Positions 1 to 12,134 of a stretch of DNA of 64,000 nt are shown in pieces. Every line of letters starts with the position of its first letter. Within the stretch, counting starts at the first letter, position 1. This stretch comes from Elysia chlorotica (Eukaryota; Mollusca; Gastropoda; Plakobranchidae), in assembly GCA_003991915.1 (NCBI GenBank), contig RQTK01000004.1, forward strand, positions 1,277,658 through 1,341,657. Reading direction: 5' to 3'. The translations under genes and the position numbers were made by a program. The notes under the pieces are model-generated. The model was not told the DNA's origin and made no database searches. It was given only the letters and a program-made list of their open reading frames with translations.

Positions 1-4
1 ATAA

Positions 5-64
<60 letters not shown>

Positions 65-109
65 GTAGGTAGATGGATAGATAGATAGATCAGTAGAGAG
101 AGGAGGATT

Positions 110-140
<31 letters not shown>

Positions 141-155
141 AGAGAGAGAAAGAGA
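1..155. repeat. GATA then GA microsatellite
   Basis: (TAGA)n at 1-93 runs into (GA)n with GGG interruptions to about 150. The left window edge cuts the tract. Confidence 0.95.
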
Positions 156-159
156 ATTT

Positions 160-650
160 CTTCCTTGAGACAAAAGATTCAGTACCTTCAAAGAGGCATT
201 GTTTTCTTTGTCTCTTTTGAGATGTGAATATTATCAGCTGCACCCAGACTCACCTTTTATTGATTTTTACACTAAAATGAAGCTCCCATCTGAAGAATGA
301 TGATGCTATTGTACATTGCATTTTGTTAACGACAACAAAGACGGAGGAACAATCGACGTTTCTATGAATATGTTATTTTCAAAGGTTGCTAGTACTCTTG
401 TAAAAACTACGGTTGGTTGGATTTGAGAAAATGCTCCGTTTATCTTCTTTAATGCTGACAGTGGTCTTTAATAAGAGTATTAATTTTTGTTCCTTTTTAT
501 GTTCTGGAAGTTGTAAGTGGAATGCTTTATACTTGACAAATAGGAAAACAAAAAGTTTCTCATTTAGGGTACGCCTTTTTGTTTTTAAATTCATGACACT
601 GGAGTGAAAAGTAAGAGCATGGAACTGAGAACTGTGACACATATTGGGGG
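160..650. other. No gene seen
   Basis: AT-rich sequence with short opposing frames only. Confidence 0.6.
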
Positions 651-1060
651 CGAACTGGCTATAGTGGTAGAGCATTGGTCTTCTGATCAGAAGGTCCTCG
701 GTTAGAATCCTACGATCGACCAGAAATATGTTTTGTCCTTTTTTGTCAACTACTGGTTAGATCAGTTTCAGTATAAATGAAATTGACACTGGAATTTTTT
801 ATTCAGTATTAGAGGGCATTGGCCAAAATTACAAAACAGTATAACAGTTTTAAACAAGACATTCTAGTGTGATCGTTTTAAAGATAAACATACTAAAAAT
901 TGTAAGACTTCAGTGTCAGTATAATGTGACTGGCTGAGAAAGGTGTCCAGTTATCCAGCCCTGTCTCGTGTGCGGCATCACAGAAAATTGTCAGATTTAG
1001 GCCCCGTCCACAATATAGCCTATAATTATAGTGCTGACGCTAGACGTTAAATTAACTCAA
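651..1060 (+). mobile_element. tRNA-headed SINE (split, diverged)
   Basis: Head at 655-722 has a box A-like AGTGGTAGAGCATTGG and a weak box B. The common 3' body starts at 911 (GTGTCAGTATAATGTGACTG) and ends at GACGTTAAATTAACTCAA. About 190 bases of unrelated or decayed sequence separate head and body. Confidence 0.7.
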
Positions 1061-1230
1061 TGCCTCTTCCCTCCTCTTCGCGCTTGTGAAAGATAGAACC
1101 TCGAGGTGCTGAATTTTTCCTGTTAGCGCAAGCGTTGCTCTCTCTAATGTAATATTTATCTCTTAGCTAAGAGTTGAGTTGATATTAGTAGTCTAACGTC
1201 AAACTTCATAACTGTAATAGATTTGTATAA

Positions 1231-1340
1231 TGTACGGCCCTCAAGACTGGCGTTTGACAATTTATGTGCTGCTACACACGAGACAAGGCGGGGAGACTTG
1301 GACTTCTGTCTCAGTCGATCACATCATACTGACACTGTTC
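1231..1340 (-). mobile_element. SINE 3' body fragment
   Basis: Reverse complement of the shared SINE body (CACACGAGACAAGGCGGGGA, CTGTCTCAGTCGATCACAT). No tRNA head. Confidence 0.7.
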
Positions 1341-1344
1341 TGAT

Positions 1345-2045
1345 CAAGCGAGACTAAGCTGGCTGCCCTCTCTGTTATATATTTTTAGTTTCCTAAGTTT
1401 TGGCCTTATTGCACTTTTCCTTAGCACTATTAACCCCAGATTGTTTGCCTTCGTACTTTGCTGTGCATAGAAATTGTGTAAAAAACTCCGTTGAAAAGGA
1501 TATTGATATTACATTTTTTCTGGCATTCTATTCAATCCAGTTTCGCCATTGGCACTTGAGAAGTTTCATTCAATTCATTTTTGGAAACTTTTGGTCAAAA
1601 AATTTATAAAGTCTTTAGAAATTGTGCAGTCTTTCACATTTTTAAAAATTATTTTTCCAAACAATTCTAAAGCTTCTTTTTAATTTTCGCAAAGATCAAT
1701 AGCATTGTGTCCATTGAACTATTACTACAATTAATCACCTTAAAGTGCCGTGCCGATTGGCGTTCGTTTTTCCAGTTGTAATAATTATAATTTTTATGTT
1801 AATATAAATACCACGTCTTTATTCATGCAAAAGGTCTCTGCTTTTGCCTGGCGCATTTATTTTATAAAGTTTGTGGCAGAACAAAGCCATTCCACGGAGA
1901 AGTTTTTAGAAATTTTTCGTTCTGAATCTAATTTGACAAACGCGATATTGATATATACTCATGTTTAGAAGAAAATTAACAGAGTTTGTCCATTCAGCCT
2001 GCGATGACGCATGGATGATATGCATGCAGTTTCAGAAAAATGAAT
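1345..2045. other. No gene seen
   Basis: AT-rich; frames of about 70 codons on the plus strand lack composition or motifs of a protein. Confidence 0.6.
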
Positions 2046-2046
2046 T

Positions 2047-2202
2047 ATGAATAATCTCTAACTCATGTCACTGAAATACAAGCTAAATGATTATGTAAAT
2101 ACGTACAAAGAAAATTTTGTGAAATAATCTCTAACTCAGGTCACTGAAATACAAGCTCAATGATTATGTAAATACTTAAAAAGAGAAATTTGTGACGATG
2201 AA
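2047..2202. repeat. Two-copy direct tandem repeat, unit about 73 bp
   Basis: AATAATCTCTAACTCATGTC...GATTATGTAAATAC occurs at 2050 and again at 2124 with a few differences (ATG to AGG, AAAT to CAAT). Confidence 0.8.
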
Positions 2203-2306
2203 GTAAAACGAATTTCTGAGAACTCCGAGCATGGAAATCAATTATGAAAGTACGGCCAGGCAGGGAATGCTGTACATAGATTAAAATAAGTAAGCCGAGT
2301 TCAGTT

Positions 2307-2489
2307 GACGGAATGGTGAAGTGCTTGGATTAGCGATCCAACCAAGATGAGGGTGTGGGTTCGAATCCTGTGCAATGCAAAAAAAAAAAGAAAAAAAGAT
2401 GAAAGACAGACACCTGGGAGTCATGGCCTGAGTATGGTCCTACCTCACAGAGAGTGAGTGGTTAACGCTAAAACACTTGCATTAAAGGC
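2307..2489 (+). mobile_element. tRNA-headed SINE, a different family
   Basis: Head 2307-2378 has box A-like TGGTGAAGTGCTTGG and a good box B GGTTCGAATCC, followed by poly(A)-rich sequence. The downstream part (GACACCTGGGAGTCATGG...) differs from the common body in this window, so this is another SINE type or a retroposed tRNA-like sequence. Confidence 0.5.
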
Positions 2490-3091
2490 GGATTTCTTCT
2501 CTGAAGACTTTCTTCTTCTTCTTTGCGTTCACTCAAATGGGGCAGTGTTGTAGGACATGGATGACTTTCTATTATCAAGTATATGCTGCATGCTATTTAT
2601 ATCTATAGCTTTTTACGTATATTTTTTGCTTAAGATTTAATTTTCAATTTTTAATTGCATACTGTTTTACGGATTGATTTGATGTCTAACTCGTCAGAGT
2701 ATGAGTATTTAGTGTATCCAATGTAAAGCGCTTTGAAAAAAAAACAAAACAGTATTTTGGAAATGGAAGGCGCTAAATAAGTGTGATATATTATTATAAT
2801 CTAGCCCCCCCCCCCCCAACTATGAGTTTATACACATTCATATTTTGTTTATTCATGCTTTGCGATCCACCGCACGATATCTGATTACATAAACACGTCC
2901 TTCAAGTATGGGGTTTTCCAAAAGCTCATAGGCTCCGCAAGTCTTTGATTGGATTTAATAGGACACCGGCGCAAATTCTCTTACCCATAATCACCGTTTT
3001 CGCTATGGGTAAAACTATCACGAGGCCTCTAATGTTGCGCGTTAAGAAACATACATTGACTTTATAAAAGGAAAGAAAAATAACAAAAACA

Positions 3092-3139
<48 letters not shown>

Positions 3140-3140
3140 C
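3092..3140. repeat. CAA microsatellite
   Basis: About 15 perfect CAA units. Confidence 0.95.
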
Positions 3141-3447
3141 CAACGTTCACCAAAGTCTCCCACCCCACGCAAACATTAATCAAATTACTTCACCCTTTTC
3201 ATGATATGATATTATTACAAAGACATTTTTACTAATGTAATCTATGTACGTTATGTAAAAGATAGGCATCTAAGTACTTTTGTATTATGGTAATTTATTT
3301 GTTAAAACAATCCATCTATGTTGGCTATGCTTGAAACAAATTTCAAAACGGGATGAGTAATGATAACTACCTTGTGTTGTTAGTACAACGTCGCGGACTC
3401 CTTTAAATCGTCTTAACAAGTCTAAGACCAGAGCCAGACTAACGTTG

Positions 3448-3890
<443 letters not shown>

Positions 3891-4204
3891 TCCTTACTCG
3901 CACTCTCGTAGACTTAACGCTACGATGAGCTCACGATCGACGCGTAGTTCATTGTCAATATCCTAAGCGCTATTTTATCAGTAGCGAATAAAAAAAATAT
4001 AATAACAATCAATTTACCATTGAATTAACGTTTTCACAGACAAATGAAATGCGTGGACACAAAAATTGTTCGCACTTTAAGAAATAACCTAAACAATAAC
4101 TATTTTCTATGACAAATAAAAAAAAAGAAAAATAAAGATGTTTTCAACGTGAAATCTACGTCTAAAATCAATACAGGGTAGAGCTGTTAGAAGGATAACT
4201 GGTG

Positions 4205-4640
4205 CAATAAACTTTTAGAGCGTTGGCCTCATATTCGGAAGGTCTGTGGTTTGAACAGAATTTATTGGTTTGGTTTCGTCTCTTTCTAGTTGGATCAAAT
4301 GGTAGAGCCTTGGTCTCCGCATCTGTAGATCCAAGGTTCGAATCCTACGATCGGCAGATTTTTCTGTCCAATTTCGTCTCCTGTAACTGGTTGTATAGGT
4401 GTTAGTAGCCTATGATGTGACCGACTGAAACAGGAGAGAATTTATTGGTTCGATTTCGTCTCTTGCTGGTTGTATCGGTGTTAGTTGCCTATGATGTGAC
4501 CAACTGAAACAGAGGTACTGGTATTCCCGCACTGTCTCTGTGTGGCAGCACGTAAAATTGCCAGACGTTAGTCTTTGGACCCATCCACAATATAGCCTTG
4601 ATGCTGACGCTGGACGTTAAAAAATTAACCCAACTCATTC
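4205..4640 (+). mobile_element. Composite tRNA-headed SINE with internal duplication
   Basis: Has a head remnant, a second full head (ATGGTAGAGCCTTGGTCTCC, box B GGTTCGAATCC near 4335) and the common body ending GACGTTAAAAAATTAACCCAACTC. A segment starting GAATTTATTGGTT occurs twice (about 4257 and 4438), so the copy arose by duplication or by one SINE entering another. Confidence 0.7.
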
Positions 4641-4798
4641 ACTCTGTCCTACAAATGGAAGCTACTGTCCACAGAAGAGTGAATTGATATATGAACCAAC
4701 CCATCAGAGTACTTAGCCGAATCAACGCTTATCTCTTTGCGTTTCACAAATAGATTGCGAAATGAGGTGTTGAGGTCTTTGCAACTAGCAGATTTTCT

Positions 4799-4824
4799 CT
4801 CGCTCTCTCTCCTTCTGCCCTCTC

Positions 4825-4876
<52 letters not shown>
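4799..4876. repeat. CT microsatellite
   Basis: (CT)n with few interruptions. Confidence 0.95.
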
Positions 4877-4878
<2 letters not shown>

Positions 4879-4879
4879 G

Positions 4880-5480
4880 TACTAAGAATAACAATTCACA
4901 AAAAGTAATTCCACATTGTAAGAAGATGTCAGAAAGATCAATAAGAAGAAAGGGCATAGTGCTTTATCATAGTAGACCCAAACAAATTTTCCCGTTTGCA
5001 CTTTTTGGGTGGAATGCACAAACACGACGTAACTTACGCCTCATTGTAAGTCTTTTTACTCTTATACTGTTACGACGAGACGTAAGCTACGTCTTGTTTT
5101 TGCATTCTACCTTTTATGTTTTCTTTCGAAGACTAGCATACGCTGCACAATTAGTTTAGCACTGCTCAATCCTCTTGATTGAAAAACTAACCTGAACCCA
5201 CAATATATTGAGATAATGACCCTACAACCTGTGCATGAGTCAAAGTAGTTAAAAAGGATTACCTACATTAATAGCTTTGGCTTGAACCTTAAGAAAACTT
5301 AGGTTCATGTCCCCGTGTAATTTAACCGAGGCCTCTTTAACAACAGGCCAAGCCAGCAATATGATCGCAGTGAACTTATTTTTAGCGTTATACAGGTAAC
5401 AGTGATCTATCTCTAAATAAGACATTACGATAGTTAGTTCAGATTGATACTCAGAGATTATTTTTTGTTCAGCCTACTCA
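4880..5480. other. No gene seen; a few ACGTAAG / CTTACG motifs
   Basis: Near 5020-5100 CGTAACTTACGCC and ACGTAAGCTACGTC resemble the dispersed CTTACGAC motif found elsewhere in the window. Confidence 0.45.
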
Positions 5481-5695
5481 GGAGGGCGCGGTGGTCCTGA
5501 GGTAGAACATCGGCTTCCGACGCAAAAGGTCCGGATTCGAACCCTGGCGATTGCGCTCCCTACTGGATGGGTTGGTGTCAGTATATGTGAACGGCTGAGA
5601 CAGGAGTCATGGCATGCCCGCACTGTCTCGTATGTGGCAGCATATACAATTGTAAGACGTTAGTCTTGCTGACGTTAAACCAACTCAACAACATC
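5481..5695 (+). mobile_element. Near full-length SINE, CCTGAGGTAGAAC head type
   Basis: Head GGTCCTGAGGTAGAACATCGG with box B GATTCGAACCC, then the common body (GTGAACGGCTGAGACAGGAG ... GACGTTAAACCAACTCAACA). One of the cleaner copies and useful as a reference. Confidence 0.82.
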
Positions 5696-5699
5696 AGCC

Positions 5700-6835
5700 T
5701 ACTCAGCCTACACTGCACCGATGAAAAATGACCCGACTGCACTTACTATTTTAATGGTAATATTCACTTGAATTCTAAGTGCAAAAAATGTTTGCCTACT
5801 TCGAGACTTTGCCTGCTATTTTTGAAAGCCTGATTGTAACTATATGTAAACTTACATTCCAAATTTACTCACTTCTTCTAAACTTTGAATGGACCATTCT
5901 TTTCTCAAGCACGATTTTGTCCACTGAGCGTTTAAGCTGTCTATACTTCGTGACATGAAAATAAAAAAAAAGTTCTACCAAAATATACAAAATAAGGCAC
6001 ATAGAACGTGGTTCTTCTCAAGGCACGACTCCGTGACTAACAGAAGCGACAATGTTGCATTTTTGGAAAGGATTATATCTCTTTAAGTGCCACATAGTCC
6101 TAGTCTATAAATTTTCAAGTCTACAACATTTCTCGAAGAGAACTCACTTTTGGGATGAGGGGATTAAATATAAAAAAATTTAAACACCTCGAAATGTTTA
6201 TAATTATGCATTTAACAAGAGATCAGATTAGAATTGAAACAGCATTAGTTAGATCTGAGTATTAATAATAAAAAAAAACAGAAAAAACAAGAAAACAAAA
6301 GATAAAAACTTATAATAAACAATATGAAAACATACATTAAAAGCTACAATTATATATTTCGACAATAAAATAGTAATTGCACACACCAGTCTTTTTGACC
6401 TTTTAAAGATTTCCCTGATATCTTGAAAAAGAATTTTTTGATGTGACGCATTACAATAGTTATATGCCAATGTCGTATTTTTTACATTTGGCACATTGTT
6501 TTTCTATAGTAAAAACGATGTTATTTGTTTTTAATTTGTGGGCGAAATTACGATTAAGAGTATATAAGACCCGTTTGATATGAGTTTTATCTTGAACTTT
6601 AGTAAGGTTTTGTTTGGTAGTTCCAACACATTCTATTATCAATCTGAAGCCCAATGCTCTACCGTCCATCCCATATCGTCTAAATGAATTTCATAATTTT
6701 GGAATCAAGTAATATTTGATTTAATAATTGATACACATTTTCAAAACGATCAACAGACAGTAACGGAGAGGCTATGAATAAAAACAAACGAGCCCATAAT
6801 CGTATAGATACAAAACTCTTAATTTACAAAAAGCA
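5700..6835. other. No gene seen
   Basis: AT-rich, poly(A)-rich stretch at 6265-6300. Frames up to 81 codons look random. Confidence 0.6.
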
Positions 6836-6837
6836 TA

Positions 6838-6920
6838 ACATTGTCAGACGTCATTATTGGAGGCTCGTCCGTAATATAACCTCTAAAATGCTGACGTTGG
6901 ACGTTAAGCAACCAACTCAA
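6838..6920 (+). mobile_element. SINE 3' end fragment
   Basis: Matches the last 80 bases of the common body (TTGTCAGACGTCATTATTGG ... GACGTTAAGCAACCAACTCA). It abuts the 3' tail of the LINE at 6925. Confidence 0.65.
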
Positions 6921-6924
6921 CCCA

Positions 6925-7660
6925 GTTATGATATGATGTGATATGATATTTTTTCAGCACTATTAGGCCTTTAGGCCTTTTGCTGATCTTTTTATTCACA
7001 GTCTTTTGTAGAACTATTTTGATTGTTGTTGATCTCCCCTGTCTAAATTAATCTAGATACACTGATACATATGTTCTTTCCAGTGACAATCTAGTCTATT
7101 TTTAAAACTGTTCAATGATGGAGCATTCAGGACATGACTTGGCAGCCCATTCCAGATGTCATTAACTCTATTTGAGAAAAAATGCTGTCTTAGTCCAGTG
7201 TTTACTCTACATTTTCTCAATTTGTACATATGTCCTCTATTTCTTGTATCCTCTTCCGTGATAAGAGGCGAACTGACATCATACATTTCATGAGTAAACT
7301 TGTACACTTCTATCATATCCCCTCTTTTTCTCCTGTACTGCATGCTAGGAAGACGTAGACTTTCTAATCTCTTTTCGTATGCCAATTCAGCCTAATCTGG
7401 AACCAACGTGGACGCTCTCCGCAACACACTTTCTATAAGATTTTTGTCTTTCTGGAATCACCAGGATTTCCGGCATGTCGTTGATAAAAATCACAAACAG
7501 TACTGGTCCAAGCACACTTCCTTGTGGGACGCCACTTGTAACTTTCGACCAATCTGAGTACATTCCCTTCACGGATACCCTTTGCTGTCTTCCAGTTCTC
7601 TCCCTTAGATGCTTATGGAGCACCAGAACTGTCAACCGTACGCGAAAACAATACAAAGCG
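6925..7660 (-). mobile_element. CR1/Jockey-like LINE fragment with internal deletion
   Basis: Reading leftwards: reverse transcriptase piece [20 protein letters not shown] (7387-7620), then the C-terminal extension LPSMQYRRKRGDMIEVYK... ending near NSFKNRLDCHWKEH (7053-7385), then a 3' tail with ATATC-type simple repeat to about 6925. Between the two protein pieces the palm block with the catalytic Y-x-D-D is missing and a stop intervenes, so the copy is dead. Upstream of 7620 nothing LINE-like remains (5' truncation). A SINE 3' end directly abuts the tail. Confidence 0.8.
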
Positions 7661-8176
7661 AATATGTACGCGTTTTCTCATTTTTTTAAAGGTCATTTTG
7701 TTCACTATGGCGGCTATTTTGGTAGATCTGGGAATTTGGTTCAAAGTAGGCTTTTAGTGGAAATGGTCGAACAATTATTGCGCTTTGTGTGATTGGAACC
7801 ATCTACCTGTAGATGCAGAGGCACTGAATCGCCTTGCCACTCAAAGAGAGAATGGTTTATACCACAAACCACCACGCCCCCGCAGTCAGCTCTGCACTAA
7901 GCTTTCACGATCTATTCAAGTTTTTTTAAATGGCACTTAAATGGCACTTATGCACTAAGCTATAACTATCTAATTAATATTATGTTAAAAAGCAGCTATT
8001 ACCATTACGCTTGAACGGTCTAGTGCAGTATATTAAATAACACACAATTTATGTACTAAGCTTAACGATGTAGTGCAATGTGTCAAGTAACAAGTAATAA
8101 AACTCCTGGAAGAAACAACAACAACAACAACACACACACACAATAGGGGACAAAATCGATGTATTGATGTATTTTG

Positions 8177-8232
8177 TTCGAGCGTGGGTTTCGTACCGCG
8201 GACCTTCTGATTGGCGGACTAACGCTTTGCCC
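8177..8232 (-). mobile_element. tRNA-like SINE head fragment
   Basis: On the minus strand: AAAGCGTTAGTCCGCCAATC followed by a box B-like GGTACGAAACC. The common body is absent. Confidence 0.5.
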
Positions 8233-8445
8233 CCCACCCCCTCCCCCAAATCTTCCTTACCTCTCAATTTCAACTACCAGACCTTATCCTATAACTAAAA
8301 TCTTTGCTTCAGTCTACCCAACCCAACCCAAAAATGGCTTTCATCACAATTTTGTCATATACTTTTTTGTTCTTTTAAAAACATTTTTTAAAATAGTTAT
8401 GCACTTTACAAGCGACGCTTCTAGACCGTGGGTTCGGGATGGGAG

Positions 8446-8525
8446 GTGGTAGGAAGGTGCGAGGTTAGAGCAAAGGCTTCCAACGCAGGAGGTCCGGGCT
8501 CGACCCTCGTCCTGTCAGAAAAATG
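8446..8525 (+). mobile_element. tRNA-like SINE head fragment
   Basis: GTTAGAGCAAAGGCTTCCAA and GGTCCGGGCTCGACCCTCGT resemble the head of the CTTCCGACGC type; no body follows. Confidence 0.5.
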
Positions 8526-8612
8526 TATATTTAGTGTGAGCAGCCAAGCAGACCAAGATCCTTAGTTTTTACTTATTTCGGTAACCCGCCATCGTGACTG
8601 TATCATAATTAT

Positions 8613-8690
<78 letters not shown>
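8613..8690. repeat. GA microsatellite
   Basis: Perfect (GA)n followed by imperfect GA-rich sequence to about 8830. Confidence 0.95.
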
Positions 8691-8691
<1 letters not shown>

Positions 8692-9439
8692 ATGGTTAGA
8701 GAGAAAAAATCCAGAGAAGAGAGAGAAAAGCCAGAGAGATGGGAGAGAGAAGAGAGATAAATGTGAGAACAAATAGAGAGAGACACACACACAAAGACAT
8801 AGAGACAAAGACAGGAGAGACAGACAGACATACAATGTCCAACTAAGCTACACATTTTATCTAACTTTCTCGTTAAGCAGTCGACTTTTATTTCTAGTAA
8901 ATACTTAGTCTTTCAAAGGATTATATATATCAAATAAAAGACTAAAACTAAATTGAAGACATTTTGCTAAACAAACATAACAGTGATTTTTTATTATTAA
9001 TTTAACACCGAAATGATAATATTTTTTCGGCCAACTCAAACTTTGCCCCCTAACTGTGCCTGACAGTTTAATAATAAAGTGTTATTTTAACTGCAATTCA
9101 ATGGTTGTCTACGTCGATGACCTGTCTTGTTGTTTTGGGAGGACTCAGTTAAAAAATATTTATTAAATACATACGGCAACAAGGGTAAATCAGGCCTAAG
9201 TTGGTAATACTAGTTTTGAGCTAGAGCCCTTTAATCATAAAAACGACTAACGATATTAAACATCTCTCGTTCTAGAAAAGACGGCGATATGCAGTGTAGT
9301 TTTCTTGAACCTCTTTTAAGTGCATTTATTGTAATTTCTTTTACACACTGTTAATTACTCATAGGATCATATTCGTTAGAGCATGATGAACCGTACTTGC
9401 CTCAAATTATAAGCTACTTTTATGTACACACTTTTCAAG

Positions 9440-9658
9440 AGCTTAGAATCCAACATCATAGGACAAGCCATGGAGTGGAACCCCATTAAAAAAAACAACA
9501 GTCGGTCTCCCGAAGCAGACTTGTCGGTTTAGCACCGAGGCGGAAATAAAAGCTCCTGTTTTTACTAAAGCGGACCAGCCAAAACTCGTTGGAGGGGAGT
9601 TGCTGCGGCCCTGTGTTCCACATGGAATCAAGAGGCTTGAACTAAACTAAACTAAACT
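9440..9658 (+). mobile_element. Unnamed dispersed retroposon, copy 1
   Basis: Ends ATCAAGAGGCTTGAACTAAA with further ACTAA units. The reverse complement matches 56425-56640, sharing the CCTCTTGATTCC, TGTGGAAC, GTCTGCTTC and TTCCACTCCA blocks. The short-unit tail suggests a retroposed element. No tRNA boxes are evident. Confidence 0.6.
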
Positions 9659-10069
9659 TTATGTACAAGTTCGGCACAAAGATACAATACAACTCCACCA
9701 CTAAGTCTTTCAAGCTAAAAGAACAGTATATCAAGGAATTCATTGATATGTTGATTTCATATTACTTTATTAGCAACTTCAGCTTGTCACTTGGAACATT
9801 TTTTAATGATTTATTCAACAAAACGACACCATGATATTTCTGCTTGTTGGAAATTTCTGAAGGAAACGATGTAGTCAAATTTATGAGACAAATGACCATT
9901 AAATGTTGCACTGATGTTTTACAAAACTTGATGGAGGATATCACACAGTTTAGTCTGCCGTCGGCAGGCTTAACTAAATTAATGTGGAGGTGTAGTCATA
10001 GGATACAACTGCTACCCAAAGCGTTTTAATGTATCAATTTCTGTACCCAAAATGTTTTAAATGTATCTA

Positions 10070-10740
10070 TTTCTGTACCCAATGGTAAGACTGGGCACTG
10101 AAATCTTGTACTGGACATGGGCTACAAGATGGTTGCCACAAACAGCAAATACAAAAAAATCGGACACGGAAGGCACATTTATCCTGATCCCTGAAATCTT
10201 ATACTACATTGGGTACATCATGGTGGCTAAAGACTTTAAATGAAAAGACTAGGCATTGATGGCACATTATTCCTAATCCCTGAAATCTTATACTCAACAT
10301 GACTATAGGATGGTGGCCAAAGACAAAACAAAATGAAAAGATCGGACACTAAGGGCACAATGTTTCTGATCCCCAGAAATATTATACGAGAGATTGGCTA
10401 CAGGACTGTGGTCAAAGACTGTACGTGAAAAAGATTGGACACTGATGGCACACTGTTCTTGATCCCCAGAAATGTTATACTGGACATTGGCTACAGGATG
10501 GTGAGCAAACACTTTGATGGAAAGTTTGGGCAATGACAACATACTGTTCCTTATCCTTAGAAAGGTTATAAGACATGATGACTACATGACCAAAGACTTT
10601 GAACGAAAAGACTGGGCTCTGGTGCTACATTGTTCCTGATCCCTAAAAATATTATACGAGGCATTAGCTGCAGGTTTGTGGCTAAAGACTTCAAATTAAT
10701 AGAAAGAGCGGGCGGCTCAATGGTATCACTGTTCTTAATT
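10070..10740. repeat. Diverged minisatellite, unit about 110 bp
   Basis: About six copies of a unit with GATCCCTGAAATCTTATAC, GGCTACAGGATGGTGG, CAAAGACTTT and GGCACTGATGGCACA blocks in fixed order. Copies differ at many positions. No gene is visible in it. Confidence 0.75.
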
Positions 10741-11087
10741 TGATCGTTCGCTAAATACAACCACTCAAATATTTGCATGTAAAAAGCATTACTTACTCTA
10801 AAATTCTTAAATAGAGACAGAATGGGGCGGCGATAATTGTCTGTGCACTGAACGACGCTTAACTGAACGATCTTACCGTTTGTTTATAATCTTTGGTACG
10901 AGTAATGTCAAAGATAGTAGCAATAGATAAAACAGAATTTTTCCACCCTTGACTTTATCTTTGGACATGCAGATCTATACGAGTGTCTTGCCACAACGTG
11001 CCAAAAATTCTGTGAGATCATGTGAGAGATTGACACACGGGGGCATGTCAACGTGGCAAACTACAAAAACAATATGAAAAATAGTAA

Positions 11088-11091
11088 CAGC

Positions 11092-11135
<44 letters not shown>

Positions 11136-11136
11136 A
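11088..11136. repeat. CAA microsatellite
   Basis: About 15 CAA units. Confidence 0.95.
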
Positions 11137-11422
11137 AATCTCACTGTAACACAGGAGAGTAAATGTGTTACTACTGATAATGTTATCTTGTTCTCAGTTG
11201 CTATCACAGCATCACCTCGTTTTCACACTAAAAATAATTCCTTTTTATCTTTCTGGGCGTTAAAAAACAACAAGAATACATGATCGTTAGAGAAGGAGAT
11301 AAATTGAAAATATAAAAGGCGAGGAGTAGTTTCTCGGACTCCCGATTCAGAACTTATGTGACTAATAATGTTCTTCAGAATAGTGCAGCCCCCCCCCCCT
11401 TTTTTTCCGTTGCGCCGTACAT

Positions 11423-11582
11423 GTCGGTGTCAGTTTAATATGACTGGCTGAGACAGGAGTCATGGTATCCCCACCCTGTCTCGTGTGTGACAGCACATAA
11501 AATTGTCAGACGTCCGAATTGGGGCCCGTCCATAATATAGCCTATATGGTGCTGATGTTGGACAAAACCAACTCAACTCAAC
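11423..11582 (+). mobile_element. SINE body, headless
   Basis: Full common body from TCGGTGTCAGTTTAATATGA to CCAACTCAACTCAACAAC with few differences from the other copies; 5' truncated. Confidence 0.75.
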
Positions 11583-11694
11583 AACTTGTCAGGCGTTTTA
11601 CTTCCTTAAATTGTAGTTCTATATTATCAAGTTGGCTATATTAAAAAATTTTATAAAGACAATATGAACGCTTGAGATAGTGAAGATGATCAAA

Positions 11695-11825
11695 TTCAAA
11701 TTCAAATTCAAATTCAAATTTATTCAGTCAATGTGTGATACACCGAAAATATATAATGTTGAATGTGACACCTTCAAAAGAAATTACATTACAATAATAG
11801 TGAGACACCACAATGAAAATTAATA
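11695..11825 (-). mobile_element. LINE 3' tail with TTTGAA hexamer repeat
   Basis: On the minus strand the segment ends ...GACTGAATAAATTTGAA followed by several TTTGAA units, the usual style of a non-LTR retrotransposon 3' end (AATAAA just before a short-unit tail). No coding part is left. Confidence 0.5.
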
Positions 11826-11887
11826 GAATTATACCCAGACTACGCTTTAAAACTAGTTTCATTATCTTTGCGGCTTTAAATTGATTT

Positions 11888-12134
<247 letters not shown>

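Noticed and set aside
5490-5560. tRNA-like box A and box B here and in many other copies, considered as tRNA genes
   Set aside because: Each is followed by the same SINE body or is decayed, and acceptor stems do not pair cleanly; they are SINE heads.
7475-7792. 105-codon plus-strand frame
   Set aside because: Antisense to the LINE reverse transcriptase remnant.
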